64,000 nucleotides of DNA from Actinomycetota bacterium (lineage in GTDB: Bacteria > Actinomycetota > Actinomycetes > S36-B12): assembly GCA_030684515.1 (NCBI GenBank), contig JAUXVJ010000009.1:558001-622000 (forward strand). The letters are read 5' to 3'. How positions within the stretch are numbered: the first letter of the stretch is position 1; every line of letters starts with the position of its first letter. Shown in pieces: positions 1 through 10,252 of the stretch. The translations under genes and the position numbers were made by a program. Below the pieces are notes generated by a model that was not told the DNA's origin, searched no databases, and saw only the letters and a list, made by a program, of their open reading frames with translations.

Positions 1-1
1 G

Positions 2-127
2 GGCGCAACTGGACAGCTGGAGAACCATGGCCGTCTTCGCGCCGTGCGCAAGGACATCGCGCGGATCTACACGATCCTGCGTGAACGTGAACTGGGCATC
101 ACCCCAATTGAGGGTGGCGCAGCATGA
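2..127 (+). CDS. rpmC: 50S ribosomal protein L29 (3' part)
   Basis: The reading frame open from base 2 to the TGA at 125-127 gives the C-terminal 41 residues of L29, including the helical stretch [20 protein letters not shown] that is typical of the end of this protein. L29 sits at the peptide exit tunnel of the large subunit. The N-terminus lies before the window. The stop overlaps the next start (ATGA), so it is translationally coupled to rpsQ in the S10/spc ribosomal operon. Confidence 0.93.
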   Translation, partial: GATGQLENHGRLRAVRKDIARIYTILRERELGITPIEGGAA

Positions 128-408
128 GTGCGAAAGAGGCAAGTGTGAATGACGTCAAGCGCGGCTACCGCAAGACCCGTGAGGGTCTGGTGGTCAGCGA
201 CAAGATGGACAAGACAGTGGTGGTTGCGGTCGAAGACCGTTTCAAGCACCCGCTTTACGGCAAGGTCGTGCGTCGCACGAACAAGCTCAAGGCACATGAC
301 GAGGCAAACGCAGCCGGTATCGGTGACCGCGTGCTTCTGATGGAGACCCGCCCGTTGTCAGCAACCAAGCGCTGGCGCGTCGTGGAAATCCTCGAGAAGG
401 CCAAGTAG
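124..408 (+). CDS. rpsQ: 30S ribosomal protein S17
   Basis: This 94-residue protein carries the S17 core ([17 protein letters not shown], then [19 protein letters not shown] and the [16 protein letters not shown] end). S17 is a primary 16S rRNA binder (OB fold) needed for early 30S assembly. It overlaps rpmC by four bases. A short N-terminal extension of about 15 residues precedes the conserved core, as is common in Actinobacteria. Confidence 0.97.
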   Translation: MSAKEASVNDVKRGYRKTREGLVVSDKMDKTVVVAVEDRFKHPLYGKVVRRTNKLKAHDEANAAGIGDRVLLMETRPLSATKRWRVVEILEKAK

Positions 409-460
409 TCAGTTCCGCCAGGCTCTTATTTGAGAACCGGCAGACGATCAGGAGAATGAA

Positions 461-829
461 GTGATTCAGCAAGAGTCGCGACTACGTGTCGCTGACAACA
501 CGGGTGCCAAGGAGTTGCTGTGCATTCGTGTACTCGGTGGCTCCGGGCGCCGTTACGCCGGCATTGGTGACGTCATCGTCGCCACGGTCAAGGACGCCAT
601 CCCCGGTGGTGGAGTGAAGAAGGGTGACGTCGTCAAGGCGGTCATCGTTCGCACGAAGAAGGAGCGTCGCCGTCCGGATGGTTCCTACATCCGTTTTGAC
701 GAGAACGCTGCTGTCATCCTCAAGCCCGATGGCGAGCCACGTGGCACGCGCATCTTCGGACCTGTGGGCCGTGAGCTTCGTGACAAGAAGTACATGAAGA
801 TCATTTCGCTCGCACCGGAGGTGTTGTAA
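461..829 (+). CDS. rplN: 50S ribosomal protein L14
   Basis: This 122-residue L14 has the normal family length. The GTG start opens [20 protein letters not shown], the invariant N-terminus of the family, and is preceded by an AGGAG box at about 450. L14 sits at the subunit interface and contacts 16S rRNA helix 14. The 52-base gap after rpsQ is the largest in this part of the operon. The last base is shared with the rplX start (TAATG). Confidence 0.97.
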   Translation: MIQQESRLRVADNTGAKELLCIRVLGGSGRRYAGIGDVIVATVKDAIPGGGVKKGDVVKAVIVRTKKERRRPDGSYIRFDENAAVILKPDGEPRGTRIFGPVGRELRDKKYMKIISLAPEVL

Positions 830-1194
830 TGACCAAGCAGCTGCACGTCCGCAAGGGCGATCTCGTTCAGGTCATCTCCGGCAAGGATCGCGGGGTCAAG
901 GGCAAGGTCCTTGAAGTCCTTCCTGACGCCAACCGCGTGATTGTCGAAGGCGTGAATCGCGTCAAGAAGCACACCAAGGTCGGGCAGAACGCTCGTGGTG
1001 CACAGACCGGCGGCATCATCACAACTGAGGCCCCGATCAATGCATCCAATGTCATGGTCATCGACCCAGAAGATGGCCGTCCGACTCGCGTTGGGTACCG
1101 CCGCGAGGACGTTGAGAAGCGTCGTCCGGATGGCTCAACATACGAAGCACAGCGCAGCGTGCGTATCTCACGCCGCACAGGTAAGGACATCTGA
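829..1194 (+). CDS. rplX: 50S ribosomal protein L24
   Basis: This 121-residue protein begins with a KOW motif ([20 protein letters not shown]), the defining feature of L24, which starts 23S rRNA folding near the tunnel exit. Its start overlaps the rplN stop by one base. The C-terminal part is longer than in E. coli (104 residues), within the range for Actinobacteria. Confidence 0.97.
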   Translation: MTKQLHVRKGDLVQVISGKDRGVKGKVLEVLPDANRVIVEGVNRVKKHTKVGQNARGAQTGGIITTEAPINASNVMVIDPEDGRPTRVGYRREDVEKRRPDGSTYEAQRSVRISRRTGKDI

Positions 1195-1196
1195 GC

Positions 1197-1775
1197 ATGA
1201 GCACTGAAACAGCCACGACTGACGCTCCCGCGATCCCGCGCCTCAAAGCACGGTACCGCGAGGAGATGGTCCCTGCGCTGAAGACCGAGTTCGCATTCAC
1301 CAACATCATGCAGGTCCCTGGTCTGACCAAGATCGTGGTCAACATGGGTGTTGGCGAGGCCGCTCGCGATTCCAAGTTGATCGAGGGCGCGATTCGCGAC
1401 ATCACCGAGATCACGGGTCAAAAGCCCCAGACCACCAAGGCTCGCAAGTCCATCGCTCAGTTCAAGCTGCGTGAAGGCCAGCCGATCGGTGTGCACGTCA
1501 CACTGCGCGGTGACCGCATGTGGGAGTTCCTGGACCGCCTGCTGTCCGTCGCCCTGCCTCGCATCCGCGACTTCCGCGGGCTTTCGCCGAAGCAGTTCGA
1601 TGGCAAGGGCAACTACACCTTCGGGCTCAGTGAGCAGTCGATGTTCCACGAGATCGATCAGGACAAGATCGATCGTCCCCGTGGAATGGACATCACACTG
1701 GTGACCACCGCGACCAACGATGATGAAGGCCGCGCACTGCTTCGCCTTCTCGGATTCCCCTTCAAGGAGGCCTGA
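1197..1775 (+). CDS. rplE: 50S ribosomal protein L5
   Basis: This 192-residue L5 is recognised from [20 protein letters not shown] and the conserved [20 protein letters not shown] block. L5 binds 5S rRNA together with L18 and L25 in the central protuberance. It starts two bases after rplX. An N-terminal extension of about 12 residues (rich in Thr/Ala) precedes the conserved LKARYREEM start of the family. Confidence 0.97.
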   Translation: MSTETATTDAPAIPRLKARYREEMVPALKTEFAFTNIMQVPGLTKIVVNMGVGEAARDSKLIEGAIRDITEITGQKPQTTKARKSIAQFKLREGQPIGVHVTLRGDRMWEFLDRLLSVALPRIRDFRGLSPKQFDGKGNYTFGLSEQSMFHEIDQDKIDRPRGMDITLVTTATNDDEGRALLRLLGFPFKEA

Positions 1776-1778
1776 GCC

Positions 1779-1964
1779 ATGGCGAAGAAAGCACTCATCC
1801 AAAAGCAGCAGAAGACGCCGAAGTTCAAGGTTCGCGCGTACACGCGTTGCAACAAGTGCGGACGTCCGCACTCTGTCTACCGCAAGTTCGGCCTTTGCCG
1901 TATTTGTGTCCGTGAAATGGCACACGCTGGCGAACTGCCAGGCGTGACCAAGAGCAGCTGGTAA
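1779..1964 (+). CDS. rpsZ: 30S ribosomal protein S14, zinc-binding type
   Basis: This 61-residue short S14 has four cysteines at 24, 27, 40 and 43 (CNKC and CRIC), forming the zinc ribbon of the C+ form. It binds the 30S head near the 3' domain of 16S rRNA. Many bacteria hold a second, zinc-free rpsN elsewhere for zinc starvation; none is in this window. The start follows an AAGGAGG box three bases after the rplE stop. Confidence 0.97.
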   Translation: MAKKALIQKQQKTPKFKVRAYTRCNKCGRPHSVYRKFGLCRICVREMAHAGELPGVTKSSW

Positions 1965-2026
1965 ACCACGACGCTGAAGGTCCGCTACGGCGGAAACCGC
2001 AACGAGGAAGGCCTTAGGCCAAACAC

Positions 2027-2425
2027 ATGACAATGACTGACCCGATTGCAGACATGCTTGCGCGACTGCGCAACGCAAACTCTGCGTATCACGACACAGT
2101 GGCGATGCCGCACAGCAAGATCAAGGTGCACATTGCCGAGATCCTGAAGCGCGAGGGATACATCGCTGGCTTTAGCGAGACCGAAGACGAAGTGGGGCGC
2201 ACTTTGACCCTGCAGCTGAAGTACGGTCCCAGCCGCGAGCGTTCCATCGCCGGACTGCGCCGGGTGTCCAAGCCCGGACTGCGCGTCTACGCGAAGAACA
2301 CCGCGATCCCACGCGTGCTCGGTGGTTTGGGAATCGCGATTCTCTCCACGTCCACTGGTCTGCTCACAGACCGCCAGGCCAAGCAGAAAGGCGTAGGTGG
2401 GGAAGTCCTCGCCTACGTCTGGTAG
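2027..2425 (+). CDS. rpsH: 30S ribosomal protein S8
   Basis: This 132-residue S8 is identified by [15 protein letters not shown] at the N-terminus and by the C-terminal [12 protein letters not shown] block, which contacts rRNA. It is a primary binder of the 16S central domain and in E. coli represses the spc operon. ATG 2027 gives the protein start [11 protein letters not shown]; a second in-frame ATG six bases downstream is possible. The 62 bases upstream include short complementary runs (TCCGC/GCGGA). Confidence 0.97.
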   Translation: MTMTDPIADMLARLRNANSAYHDTVAMPHSKIKVHIAEILKREGYIAGFSETEDEVGRTLTLQLKYGPSRERSIAGLRRVSKPGLRVYAKNTAIPRVLGGLGIAILSTSTGLLTDRQAKQKGVGGEVLAYVW

Positions 2426-2434
2426 GGGTATCTG

Positions 2435-2974
2435 ATGTCACGTATTGGACGTCTGCCTATCACGCTTCCAGCGGGAGTCACGGCGACAATCGACGGCCAG
2501 CTCGTCACGGTCAATGGACCCAAGGGTTCATTGCACTTCAACGTTGCTGAGCCCATCGAAGTCACTCAGGAGGACGGCGTTCTTGCCGTCACCCGTCCCA
2601 ATGATGAGCGTCGCTCGCGCGCACTTCATGGTCTGAGCCGCACGCTGATCTCCAACATGGTGATCGGTGTGACGACCGGATACGAGAAGTCACTCGAGCT
2701 CGTCGGCACTGGTTACCGCGTTGCAGCCAAGGGCACTGACCTTGAGTTCCAGCTCGGCTTCAGCCACCCAGTGGTCGTACCCGCACCAGCCGGGATCTCC
2801 TTCCAGGTCGAAAGCCCTGTGAAGCTGAAGATTCAGGGCATCGATAAGCAACAGGTCGGCGAAGTCGCCGCCAACATCCGCAAGATTCGCCCACCGGAGC
2901 CCTACAAGGGCAAGGGCGTGCGCTACGAGGGTGAAGTCATCCGCCGCAAGGCTGGAAAGGCGGGCAAGAAGTGA
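2435..2974 (+). CDS. rplF: 50S ribosomal protein L6
   Basis: This 179-residue protein starts [14 protein letters not shown] and contains [19 protein letters not shown] and the [14 protein letters not shown] signature near the end. L6 has two similar domains and lies near the factor-binding site of the large subunit. Its stop overlaps the next start by four bases, so it is coupled to rplR. Confidence 0.97.
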   Translation: MSRIGRLPITLPAGVTATIDGQLVTVNGPKGSLHFNVAEPIEVTQEDGVLAVTRPNDERRSRALHGLSRTLISNMVIGVTTGYEKSLELVGTGYRVAAKGTDLEFQLGFSHPVVVPAPAGISFQVESPVKLKIQGIDKQQVGEVAANIRKIRPPEPYKGKGVRYEGEVIRRKAGKAGKK

Positions 2975-3354
2975 GTTCCTACGGCATCAAGCTCGGCAAG
3001 GGCAACAAGAATGTTGTCGGCCGCAAGCGTCGCCACATCCGCGTGCGCAAGAAGGTTTCCGGAACGCCCGAGCGTCCCCGCCTGGTTGTCACCCGCTCTG
3101 CCCGCCACATGGTGGCGCAGATCGTCGACGACACCGTGGGTCGCACCTTGGCTTCGGCGTCCACCATGGAGACCGATCTTCGCGGTGTAACTGATGACAA
3201 GACTGCCAAGGCACGTTCGGTCGGCCAGTTGGTCGCTGATCGCGCGAAGAAGGCCGGAGTCGAAGCGGTTGTGTTTGACCGCGGCGGCAACAAGTACCAC
3301 GGTCGTGTGGCCGCTCTCGCTGAGGGCGCCCGCGAGGGTGGCCTGGACTTCTAA
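2971..3354 (+). CDS. rplR: 50S ribosomal protein L18
   Basis: This 127-residue L18 starts at the GTG overlapping the rplF stop. It has a basic N-terminus ([20 protein letters not shown]) and the C-terminal [20 protein letters not shown] block. It binds 5S rRNA with L5. The length is normal for the family. Confidence 0.97.
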   Translation: MSSYGIKLGKGNKNVVGRKRRHIRVRKKVSGTPERPRLVVTRSARHMVAQIVDDTVGRTLASASTMETDLRGVTDDKTAKARSVGQLVADRAKKAGVEAVVFDRGGNKYHGRVAALAEGAREGGLDF

Positions 3355-3387
3355 GACGTATTCGGACATAGGGAAGAAGGAACAACC

Positions 3388-3981
3388 ATGGCAGCAACCC
3401 AGCGCCGCGAAGGCGGCACAGGTGAGCGCAAGGATCGCAAGGAGCGTGCTCCTCGCGAAGAGAAGTCCGCATTCGTCGAGCGTGTAGTCGCAATCAACCG
3501 CGTCTCCAAGGTCGTCAAGGGTGGTCGTCGCTTCAGCTTCACCGCGCTTGTTGTCGTCGGGGACGGCGACGGCATGGTCGGTGTCGGCTATGGCAAGGCC
3601 AAGGAAGTACCCGCAGCGATCGCCAAGGGTGTTGAAGAAGCCAAGAAGCATTTCTTCAAGGTGCCGCGCATCCAGGGCACCATTCCGCACCCCATCACAG
3701 GTGAGGCCGCTGCCGGCGTGGTCATGCTGCGCCCAGCTGCTCCCGGTACCGGTGTTATTGCCGGTGGCCCGGTGCGTGCAGTACTGGAATGCGCTGGCAT
3801 CCACGACATCCTCAGCAAGTCGATGGGCTCAGACAACGCAATCAACGTGGTCCACGCGACCATCGCGGCGTTGAAGGGTCTTGAATCACCTGAGCAGGTT
3901 GCGGCACGCCGCGGTCTGACGGTCGAAGAAGTTGCGCCGCCGCAGTTGTTGCGTGCGCGTGCAGCAGGAATCGGTGCGTAA
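3388..3981 (+). CDS. rpsE: 30S ribosomal protein S5
   Basis: This 197-residue S5 has the double-stranded RNA-binding-like N-terminal fold ([19 protein letters not shown]) and the [20 protein letters not shown] signature. It acts in decoding fidelity together with S4 and S12. A charged N-terminal tail of about 30 residues ([14 protein letters not shown]) precedes the core, as in other Actinobacteria. A GAAGGA box precedes the ATG. Confidence 0.97.
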   Translation: MAATQRREGGTGERKDRKERAPREEKSAFVERVVAINRVSKVVKGGRRFSFTALVVVGDGDGMVGVGYGKAKEVPAAIAKGVEEAKKHFFKVPRIQGTIPHPITGEAAAGVVMLRPAAPGTGVIAGGPVRAVLECAGIHDILSKSMGSDNAINVVHATIAALKGLESPEQVAARRGLTVEEVAPPQLLRARAAGIGA

Positions 3982-4163
3982 TGGCGAGCTTGAAGGTTAC
4001 CCAGAAGAAGTCAGGGATCGGCGGCACTCAGGGACAGCGCAACACTTTGCGCTCACTTGGGTTGAAGCGCATCAATGACACCGTGGTCAAGGAAGACCGC
4101 CCAGAAATCCGCGGCATGGTCAACACCGTGCAGCACCTCGTAGTAGTTGAGGAGGTCGAGTAA
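3981..4163 (+). CDS. rpmD: 50S ribosomal protein L30
   Basis: This 60-residue L30 ([20 protein letters not shown], then [13 protein letters not shown]) has the normal length. It shares its first base with the rpsE stop codon, indicating coupled translation. It is a small protein at the back of the large subunit. Confidence 0.96.
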   Translation: MASLKVTQKKSGIGGTQGQRNTLRSLGLKRINDTVVKEDRPEIRGMVNTVQHLVVVEEVE

Positions 4164-4165
4164 CC

Positions 4166-4606
4166 ATGGCACTCAAAGTCCATCACCTTCGCCCGGCTCC
4201 GGGCGCCAAGACTGAGCGCACCCGCAAGGGTCGTGGTGAAGCCTCAAAGGGCAAGACCGCTGGTCGTGGCACCAAGGGCACCAAGGCGCGTTACCAGGTT
4301 CCGGCCCGCTTCGAGGGTGGCCAGATGCCTTTGCATATGCGCCTGCCCAAGCTCAAGGGTTTCAAGAACCCCAACCGTGTTGAGTTCCAGGTCGTCAACG
4401 TGGCAATGATCGAGAAGTTGTTCCCAGAGGGCGGCGAAGTCACTGTTGATGAGTTGGTGGCCCGTGGAGCAGTCCGCAAGGGTCAGCCAGTCAAGGTTCT
4501 GGGCCAAGGCGATATCAGCGTGGCGATCACTGTGAGTGCGGATGCATTCTCAACGACCGCTCGTGACAAGATCATCGCTGCAGGTGGGACCGTCACCGAA
4601 CGCTAG
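4166..4606 (+). CDS. rplO: 50S ribosomal protein L15
   Basis: This 146-residue L15 has the glycine-rich basic N-terminus ([33 protein letters not shown]) that threads into 23S rRNA, then the globular part ending [20 protein letters not shown]. It assembles late in the large subunit. It lies two bases after rpmD and 12 bases before secY, the usual order. Confidence 0.97.
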   Translation: MALKVHHLRPAPGAKTERTRKGRGEASKGKTAGRGTKGTKARYQVPARFEGGQMPLHMRLPKLKGFKNPNRVEFQVVNVAMIEKLFPEGGEVTVDELVARGAVRKGQPVKVLGQGDISVAITVSADAFSTTARDKIIAAGGTVTER

Positions 4607-4618
4607 GCAGGAGGCATA

Positions 4619-5917
4619 GTGCACATCAGTGCGTTCGGCTCTGCCTTTCGGACTCCGGACCTTCGCAAGAAGATCCTGTTCACCCTTGGCCTTATCGCTC
4701 TTTACCGCTTGGGTTCGGTCGTCCCGACCCCAGGCATTGACTACTCGGCTGTCCAACGCTGTGTAGATGTAGTCGAAGGCAACTCCGTCTACGCGATGAT
4801 CAACCTGTTCAGCGGTGGCGCACTGCTGCAGTTGTCTATTTTTGCGCTCGGCATCATGCCGTACATCACTGCGAGCATCATTTTGCAGTTGATGACGGTC
4901 GTGATTCCGCGCCTGGAATCCTTGAAGAAGGAAGGCCAGGCCGGTCAGGCCAAGATCACCCAGTACACGCGCTATCTCACGATCGCGCTTGCTGTGCTGC
5001 AGTCAACAGCGATTCTGTCTCTCGCTCGAACTCAGGGAGCGCTATTCAGCGGGTGCAACGAGACCATCATCCCTGATCAGGGCGTCTGGATCCTGATGGT
5101 GATGATCCTGGCCATGACCGCAGGTACCGCAGTGGTGATGTGGTTCGGTGAACTGATCACCGAACGCGGTGTCGGCAATGGCATGTCCCTGCTCATCTTT
5201 GCTTCGATCATTGCAACGGTTCCCGCGCAGTTTGCCTCGATCTGGGGCAGTCATGGAGCCTTCACCTTCCTGCTGACTCTTGCAGTCGGCGTGGCCGTCA
5301 TGGCATTCGTGGTCTTCGTTGAGCAGGCTCAACGTCGAATCCCTGTGCAGTACGCCAAGCGGATGGTGGGGCGCCGAATGTACGGCGGCACGTCGACCTA
5401 CATCCCGTTGAAGGTCAATATGGCCGGTGTCATCCCGGTTATCTTCGCCTCCTCCCTGCTCTTCATTCCGACTCTGCTCGTTCAGCTCACCGGCAGTCAG
5501 TCCGATATCGCCATCTGGGTTCAGCAGAACTTCGGCACCGGCAGCGGAACCTGGTACCTGCTCTTCTACTTCGTTCTCATCGTCTTCTTCTGCTACTTCT
5601 ACGTGTCGATCACCTTCAACCCAGTTGACGTGGCCGACGACATGAAGAAGTACGGCGGATTCATCCCTGGTATTCGCGCTGGCAAACCGACGGCGGACTA
5701 CCTCGACTACGTGCTCACGCGCCTCACTGCTCCTGGCTCGATCTACCTCGGATTGATCGCGGTACTGCCGGTCTTCGCCTTCGGGATGCTCGGCGTCTCC
5801 GGTCAGTTCATCTTCGGCGGCACCAGCTTGCTGATCATGGTCGGCGTTGGCCTGGACACCGTGAAGCAGATCGAATCGCAACTGCAGCAGCGCAACTACG
5901 AGGGATTCCTCCGCTAG
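4619..5917 (+). CDS. secY: Protein translocase subunit SecY
   Basis: This 432-residue integral membrane protein has about ten transmembrane segments, the plug-region motif GGALLQLSIFALGIMPYITA, and the cytoplasmic loop QRRIPVQYAKRMVGRRMYGG needed for SecA and ribosome docking. It forms the Sec channel with SecE and SecG. The GTG start has a strong AGGAGG box. Its place after rplO is universal in this operon type. Confidence 0.98.
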   Translation: MHISAFGSAFRTPDLRKKILFTLGLIALYRLGSVVPTPGIDYSAVQRCVDVVEGNSVYAMINLFSGGALLQLSIFALGIMPYITASIILQLMTVVIPRLESLKKEGQAGQAKITQYTRYLTIALAVLQSTAILSLARTQGALFSGCNETIIPDQGVWILMVMILAMTAGTAVVMWFGELITERGVGNGMSLLIFASIIATVPAQFASIWGSHGAFTFLLTLAVGVAVMAFVVFVEQAQRRIPVQYAKRMVGRRMYGGTSTYIPLKVNMAGVIPVIFASSLLFIPTLLVQLTGSQSDIAIWVQQNFGTGSGTWYLLFYFVLIVFFCYFYVSITFNPVDVADDMKKYGGFIPGIRAGKPTADYLDYVLTRLTAPGSIYLGLIAVLPVFAFGMLGVSGQFIFGGTSLLIMVGVGLDTVKQIESQLQQRNYEGFLR

Positions 5918-5925
5918 GGGTCGAC

Positions 5926-6483
5926 ATGCGTCTGATACTCATGGGCCCGCCGGGGGCGGGCAAGGGAACTCAAGCGGTCTTCGTCGCTGACAAGTTGGGC
6001 ATCCCGCACATCTCAACTGGCGACATCTTCCGTGCCAATGTTGGCGCCGGTACCCCCTTGGGCATTGAAGCCAAGCGCTTCATGGATGCCGGCGAGTACG
6101 TGCCTGACGACGTCACCAATGCCATGGTGCGCGATCGCCTCACCCACGCCGACTGCGAGCCTGGCTTTCTGCTTGATGGTTACCCCCGCACCTTGGATCA
6201 GGTGAGCGAGCTGGATTCGATGCTCACTGCCAGCCCGATCCAGAAGGTCATCGAACTGACTGTTGATATCGACGAAGTTGTTGATCGCCTCGTCAAGCGC
6301 GCTCTTGATCAAGGCCGCGCAGATGACAATGAAGAAGTCATCCGGCGCAGACTTGAGGTCTACTCCGAGCAGACGGCTCCGTTGACCGCGGTCTACTCGC
6401 AGCGCGGATTGCTCGTTCAGGTCGACGGCATGGGTGAGGTCTCTGATGTCACCGCTCGACTGCTTGCCGTGCTGAGCGAATAG
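5926..6483 (+). CDS. adk: Adenylate kinase (short form)
   Basis: It interconverts ATP + AMP and 2 ADP. The P-loop GPPGAGKGT is at residues 7-15, the AMP-binding region HISTGDIFRANV follows, and DGYPRT is present. At 185 residues it is the short actinobacterial form: the LID is a brief segment (ALDQGRADDNEEVIRRRL) rather than the long zinc or hydrogen-bonded domain. It starts eight bases after secY. Confidence 0.97.
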   Translation: MRLILMGPPGAGKGTQAVFVADKLGIPHISTGDIFRANVGAGTPLGIEAKRFMDAGEYVPDDVTNAMVRDRLTHADCEPGFLLDGYPRTLDQVSELDSMLTASPIQKVIELTVDIDEVVDRLVKRALDQGRADDNEEVIRRRLEVYSEQTAPLTAVYSQRGLLVQVDGMGEVSDVTARLLAVLSE

Positions 6484-6489
6484 CTCGTC

Positions 6490-7272
6490 ATGTTCCGCAA
6501 GAAGGACAGCATTCAGATTAAATCCGCAGATCAACTTGCCGTGATGCGGCAGGCCGGGCTGGTTGTCGCCACGGCATTGAAGGCGGTGTCAGAAGCTGTT
6601 CGCCCGGGTGTCACCACGGCTGACCTTGACATGATCGCCCACCAGATCATCAGCGACGCCGGTGCCACCCCATCGTTTCTCGGGTACCACGGCTATCCCG
6701 CAGCCATCTGCGCCTCCATCAACGAAGAAGTTGTGCACGGCATTCCTGGCCCTCGACGACTCCTTGACGGCGACATCATCTCCATCGATTGCGGTGCAAT
6801 CGTTGATGGTTGGCACGGCGACGCCGCGGTCAGTGTCTTCGTCGGTGAACCGAGTCAAGAAGTAGCCGAACTTTCGCGGGTGACCGAGGCATCAATGTGG
6901 GCTGGCCTGGCGCAAGCCCGCGCCGGCAACCATCTCAGCGACATTGGCCATGCAGTCGAAACTGTCATTCGCTCACAGGGGGAGTACGGCCTGATCGAGG
7001 AATACGTCGGGCACGGCATCGGTACCTCGATGCACATGGCGCCGCCGGTTCCCAATTACGGTGCTGCGGGTCATGGCCCAATACTGAAAGTCGGGATGGC
7101 CTTGGCGATCGAGCCGATGGCCACCCTTGGCTCATCCGAGGTTGAGGTACTGAGTGATGGCTGGACGGTGGTCACCAGTGATCGCCGATGGGCCTCGCAC
7201 TGGGAGCACACTGTTGCCATCACTGCCGATGGACCCTGGGTGCTCACGACACTGGACGACGTGCGGCTGTAG
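6490..7272 (+). CDS. map: Methionine aminopeptidase, type I
   Basis: It removes the initiator methionine from nascent proteins. Metal ligands are recognisable in DCGAIVDGWHGDAAV (two Asp), GHGIGTSMH (His), IEPMATLG (Glu) and WEHTVAIT (Glu). Length is 260 residues with no long N-terminal zinc or SH3-like extension. In most Actinobacteria infA follows closely; here about 29 kb of other genes intervene. Confidence 0.97.
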   Translation: MFRKKDSIQIKSADQLAVMRQAGLVVATALKAVSEAVRPGVTTADLDMIAHQIISDAGATPSFLGYHGYPAAICASINEEVVHGIPGPRRLLDGDIISIDCGAIVDGWHGDAAVSVFVGEPSQEVAELSRVTEASMWAGLAQARAGNHLSDIGHAVETVIRSQGEYGLIEEYVGHGIGTSMHMAPPVPNYGAAGHGPILKVGMALAIEPMATLGSSEVEVLSDGWTVVTSDRRWASHWEHTVAITADGPWVLTTLDDVRL

Positions 7273-7275
7273 TTC

Positions 7276-7839
7276 GTGGCCAAGCTGATCTATGCAGCCA
7301 TCTGCTCACTGGATGGCTTTGTTAATGATGCAGACGGCAGTTTTGACTGGGCTTTCCCTGACGAGGAGTTGCATCAGGCAGCCAATGAACTCGAAGCACC
7401 CATTCGGACCTATCTCTATGGCCGGCGCATGTACGAGATCATGCAGGTCTGGGGTGATTTTCCGGGCATCGAGGACGAGCCTGAGGTTGTGCGTGACTAC
7501 GCGCGGATCTGGGCAGATGCGGACAAGCATGTGTTCTCATCAACTCTCAATGCAGCCACCACTGACCGCACGCACCTGCATCGGGAGTTCAACCCTGAAA
7601 CTGTGCGTCAGTTGAAGCAATCTGCAGACACCGACCTGAGCATCGGCGGACCGACAATCGCTGGCGTGGCTCTGCAGGCAGGCTTGATCGACGAGATTCA
7701 TCAGTTCATGCATCCGATCCTCATCGGCGCCGGGACCGCGGTCTTCCCTGCCAACTTCCGGCACGACTTGGAACTGCTCGGCGAGCGCCGATTCACATCA
7801 GGAGTCGTGCACCTGCATTACCGTGTCTCAGCTCAATGA
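7276..7839 (+). CDS. Dihydrofolate reductase family protein (RibD C-terminal-like)
   Basis: This 187-residue protein has the fold of RibD C-terminal / DHFR-like reductases: LIYAAICSLDGFVNDADGSF at the N-terminus, YLYGRRMYEIM in the middle, and DLSIGGPTIAGVALQAGLID with HPILIGAGTAVFP at the C-terminus. Such proteins are probably NADPH-dependent, but their substrates are mostly unknown. It is not a true FolA. The GTG start lies three bases after map, so it may be co-transcribed. Its last 12 bases overlap the convergent allophanate hydrolase gene. Confidence 0.85.
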   Translation: MAKLIYAAICSLDGFVNDADGSFDWAFPDEELHQAANELEAPIRTYLYGRRMYEIMQVWGDFPGIEDEPEVVRDYARIWADADKHVFSSTLNAATTDRTHLHREFNPETVRQLKQSADTDLSIGGPTIAGVALQAGLIDEIHQFMHPILIGAGTAVFPANFRHDLELLGERRFTSGVVHLHYRVSAQ

Positions 7840-9504
7840 ACTGAGGTACGCGCGCCAACTGCCATATGCACTGATGTCATTGGCAGCATCTGCAGCCGCG
7901 GCGTCGCATGCGAAGCCCTGAATGCGCGTGCCGTCATCGAGAGTTACCAGCCCCAGATGCAGCGGCGGAGCCACTCGAGAGAAGAGTTGAGTCACGCCAG
8001 CGCTGGGCAGACTCCACACTTCAATTTCCATTCCGGCGTTCGGACCCTTGCCGGTATCGATGAGCCCCGGTCGCGGAAACGGACCAGGCACGGTGAACAG
8101 CTGATATCCGCCAGATGTTCGAGCACGCGCGTGCAGTCGGCCGCCGAGTTCAACGAGCTCACGGTTGGCAGGCTGCCCTGTGAGATGCGCGCCAGCAATT
8201 GCCAGCAGAGTGCGAGTGCCGTCGACTGTCCACGGATCAGGCTTGGACTCGCCGGTCCACACACTCGCCAGCTCCATCAGCGGTCGATCGCTGAACGTTG
8301 GCGCGAGCAGTTGCACACCGAACGGGAGTCCGTCAGGTCGCATCCCGGCGGGAATCGCGATTGCACTGAGGTCAAAGAGGTTGCACATATTCGTGAAGAC
8401 ACCGTTACGCGAATTTGCCCCAATGGGGTCGGCAGCAACTTGGGCGAGGGTTGGATGCCAAGGAGTCACGGGCAGCAACAGCGCGTCAGCACTGATGAAC
8501 ACACGTTCGGCAAGTGATCGCAGTCGTGCAAGTTCATGTGCAGCTGACCACGATTGCACGGCGGTGAACTCAGCACCGCGCAGCACGATTGCCCGCACAG
8601 TTGGATCCAGATGCGGGCCGTCGGGCTGCAGCAGGTGACCGAATGCTGCAGTGCGTTCAGACACGAAGGGGGCTTCATAGAGCAGTCGTGCGGCGGCCAG
8701 AAATGGCTCAATGTCAACTGGCACCAGGATCGCGACAGTGGCGGCGAACGCGAGCGCTTCCTGCCACGCAGTCTCCTGCGCAGGCTCCAGGTCAAGCGGG
8801 CCATTTGGCACTGCAATCACACGAAGGTGCTGCGCAACACCTGGTGGCAAGGCCGCGGGCATTCTGCGCGAGTAGGGATCACTGGGGTCGAATCCGATGA
8901 TTGCCTCGAAGGCCGCTTGTGCTTCACCCACAGTTCGCGTGAGGGTGGTGATGCAATCAAGTGATGGGCAGGCGGGTAGCAATCCGGTATTGGATACCAA
9001 TCCGCGCGACGGCTTCATCCCAACGAGGCCGTTGAAGGCGGCGGGGACACGACCGCTGCCGGCAGTGTCAGTACCGAGCGCGAGTGGGACGATGCCTGAA
9101 GCAACTGCCACCGCGCTTCCACTGCTGCTTCCTCCGCTGATGTGGTCAGTGGAGTAGATGCTGTGGCAGGCGCCGTACGGGCTGCGAGTTCCAACCAGCC
9201 CAGTAGCGAATTGATCCATGTTGGTCTTGGCGATCGGGATCGCCCCGGCGTTGATGAGTCTTTGCACCGCGAATGCATGCGCGGGAGCTCTGGTCGTCAG
9301 CGTTGGACAGGCCCCAGTTGTTGCCAGTCCATACACATCGATGTTGTCCTTGACCGCAAAGGGCAATCCGGCCAGTGGTCCGCGGGGTGCCGTGTGGGCG
9401 AGCTCTTCAACATCTGCGTCTGTCTGAATCGAGATGAACGCCGGCTGCTCCAAAGCTCTGGCTGCGGTGAGTGCCTCCAGAGCGGCTTGGGCAGAAACGC
9501 TCAT
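7828..9504 (-). CDS. atzF: Allophanate hydrolase (amidase plus C-terminal domain)
   Basis: This 558-residue amidase-signature enzyme is predicted to convert allophanate to ammonia and CO2. The Ser-cisSer-Lys triad is visible: Lys52 (AVKDNID), GGSSSG at 124-129, and the nucleophile Ser150 in [12 protein letters not shown]. From about residue 435 it has the separate allophanate-hydrolase C-terminal domain ([20 protein letters not shown], then [11 protein letters not shown]), which ordinary amidases lack. It is the last gene of a four-gene minus-strand unit and overlaps the upstream cysteine hydrolase by four bases. No urea carboxylase or urease gene is nearby, so allophanate more likely arises from biuret or a related ureide than from urea. 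Confidence 0.9.
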   Translation of the reverse strand: MSVSAQAALEALTAARALEQPAFISIQTDADVEELAHTAPRGPLAGLPFAVKDNIDVYGLATTGACPTLTTRAPAHAFAVQRLINAGAIPIAKTNMDQFATGLVGTRSPYGACHSIYSTDHISGGSSSGSAVAVASGIVPLALGTDTAGSGRVPAAFNGLVGMKPSRGLVSNTGLLPACPSLDCITTLTRTVGEAQAAFEAIIGFDPSDPYSRRMPAALPPGVAQHLRVIAVPNGPLDLEPAQETAWQEALAFAATVAILVPVDIEPFLAAARLLYEAPFVSERTAAFGHLLQPDGPHLDPTVRAIVLRGAEFTAVQSWSAAHELARLRSLAERVFISADALLLPVTPWHPTLAQVAADPIGANSRNGVFTNMCNLFDLSAIAIPAGMRPDGLPFGVQLLAPTFSDRPLMELASVWTGESKPDPWTVDGTRTLLAIAGAHLTGQPANRELVELGGRLHARARTSGGYQLFTVPGPFPRPGLIDTGKGPNAGMEIEVWSLPSAGVTQLFSRVAPPLHLGLVTLDDGTRIQGFACDAAAADAANDISAYGSWRAYLSSLS

Positions 9505-10208
9505 GCATGAACTCCCGCACTCATCCCCAGAGCGCCCAGGAGAGCTGATGATTCAGCTATCGCACCGAAAACACCTCCCTGCATCGTCACCATCTTCAAT
9601 GCTGCCGCGTAGTTGCCCGTGTCAGTAGCGCCAGTGCAGTCAGTGAGCAGGAGGCATTCGTAACCGCGGTCATTGGCTTCGCGCATCGTGGTGTGCACGC
9701 ATACGTCCGTGGTGATGCCAGTGAAGATCAAGTGCGTGATGCCGGCAGTGCGCAGCAGAAGGTCCAGGTCGGTGGCGTAGAACGCGCCCTTGCCAGGCTT
9801 GTCGATGATGAGCTCGCCTGCAATGGGTGCCACCTCGGGAACGATCTCCCAGCCCACTTCGCCCCTCACCAGAATGCGTCCGCAGGGCCCGCTGTCACCA
9901 ATGGCTGCGCCAATCCGGGCAGAGCGCCACAGCTTGTTGGGTGGGCAGTCAGCAAGATCTGCGCGATGTCCTTCGCGCGTGTGAATGATGGTCATGCCGA
10001 CTTCGCGAGCCGCGGCAAGCACTCGTGCTGTTGGCTCCAAACCAGCACGCGTGAGGTTCAGGTCATATCCCATGGCATCCACGTACCCGCCAGGTCCGCA
10101 GAAGTCCACCTGCCAGTCAATGAGAACAAGTGCCGTCCTTTCAGTATCGATGACACCGTCGTATGGCCATGCATAGGGCTCGGACTCGACTTGGCCGAAG
10201 AGGGACAC
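9501..10208 (-). CDS. Cysteine hydrolase, isochorismatase family; probable biuret (or triuret) amidohydrolase
   Basis: This 235-residue protein has the full Asp-Lys-Cys triad of the family: Asp31 (LIDWQVDF), Lys137 (IDKPGKGAF) and Cys170 (TTDVCVHTT). The spacings (106 and 139 residues between the first and the other two) match what I recall for Rhizobium biuret hydrolase (D36, K142, C175) and differ from RutB. Paired with allophanate hydrolase this suggests biuret to allophanate + NH3. Triuret hydrolase or another ureide hydrolase of the same family is possible. The start is GTG with an AAGGAG box eight bases upstream. Confidence 0.78.
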   Translation of the reverse strand: MSLFGQVESEPYAWPYDGVIDTERTALVLIDWQVDFCGPGGYVDAMGYDLNLTRAGLEPTARVLAAAREVGMTIIHTREGHRADLADCPPNKLWRSARIGAAIGDSGPCGRILVRGEVGWEIVPEVAPIAGELIIDKPGKGAFYATDLDLLLRTAGITHLIFTGITTDVCVHTTMREANDRGYECLLLTDCTGATDTGNYAAALKMVTMQGGVFGAIAESSALLGALGMSAGVHA

Positions 10209-10252
10209 TGGCGCTCCTTGGTGACGTAGGGCTTGTTGAAGTAGTGAATGGC

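Noticed and set aside
867-2078. Open frame of 403 codons antisense to rplX-rpsH
   Set aside because: It is the complement of four confirmed ribosomal genes; it shows no family motif and arises from their codon bias.
7276-7839. Classical dihydrofolate reductase FolA
   Set aside because: It lacks the FolA active-site pattern and matches the RibD C-terminal-like subgroup instead.
9501-10208. RutB (ureidoacrylate amidohydrolase) as identity of the cysteine hydrolase
   Set aside because: No other rut genes are present, the triad spacing as I recall it fits biuret hydrolase better, and allophanate hydrolase is adjacent.
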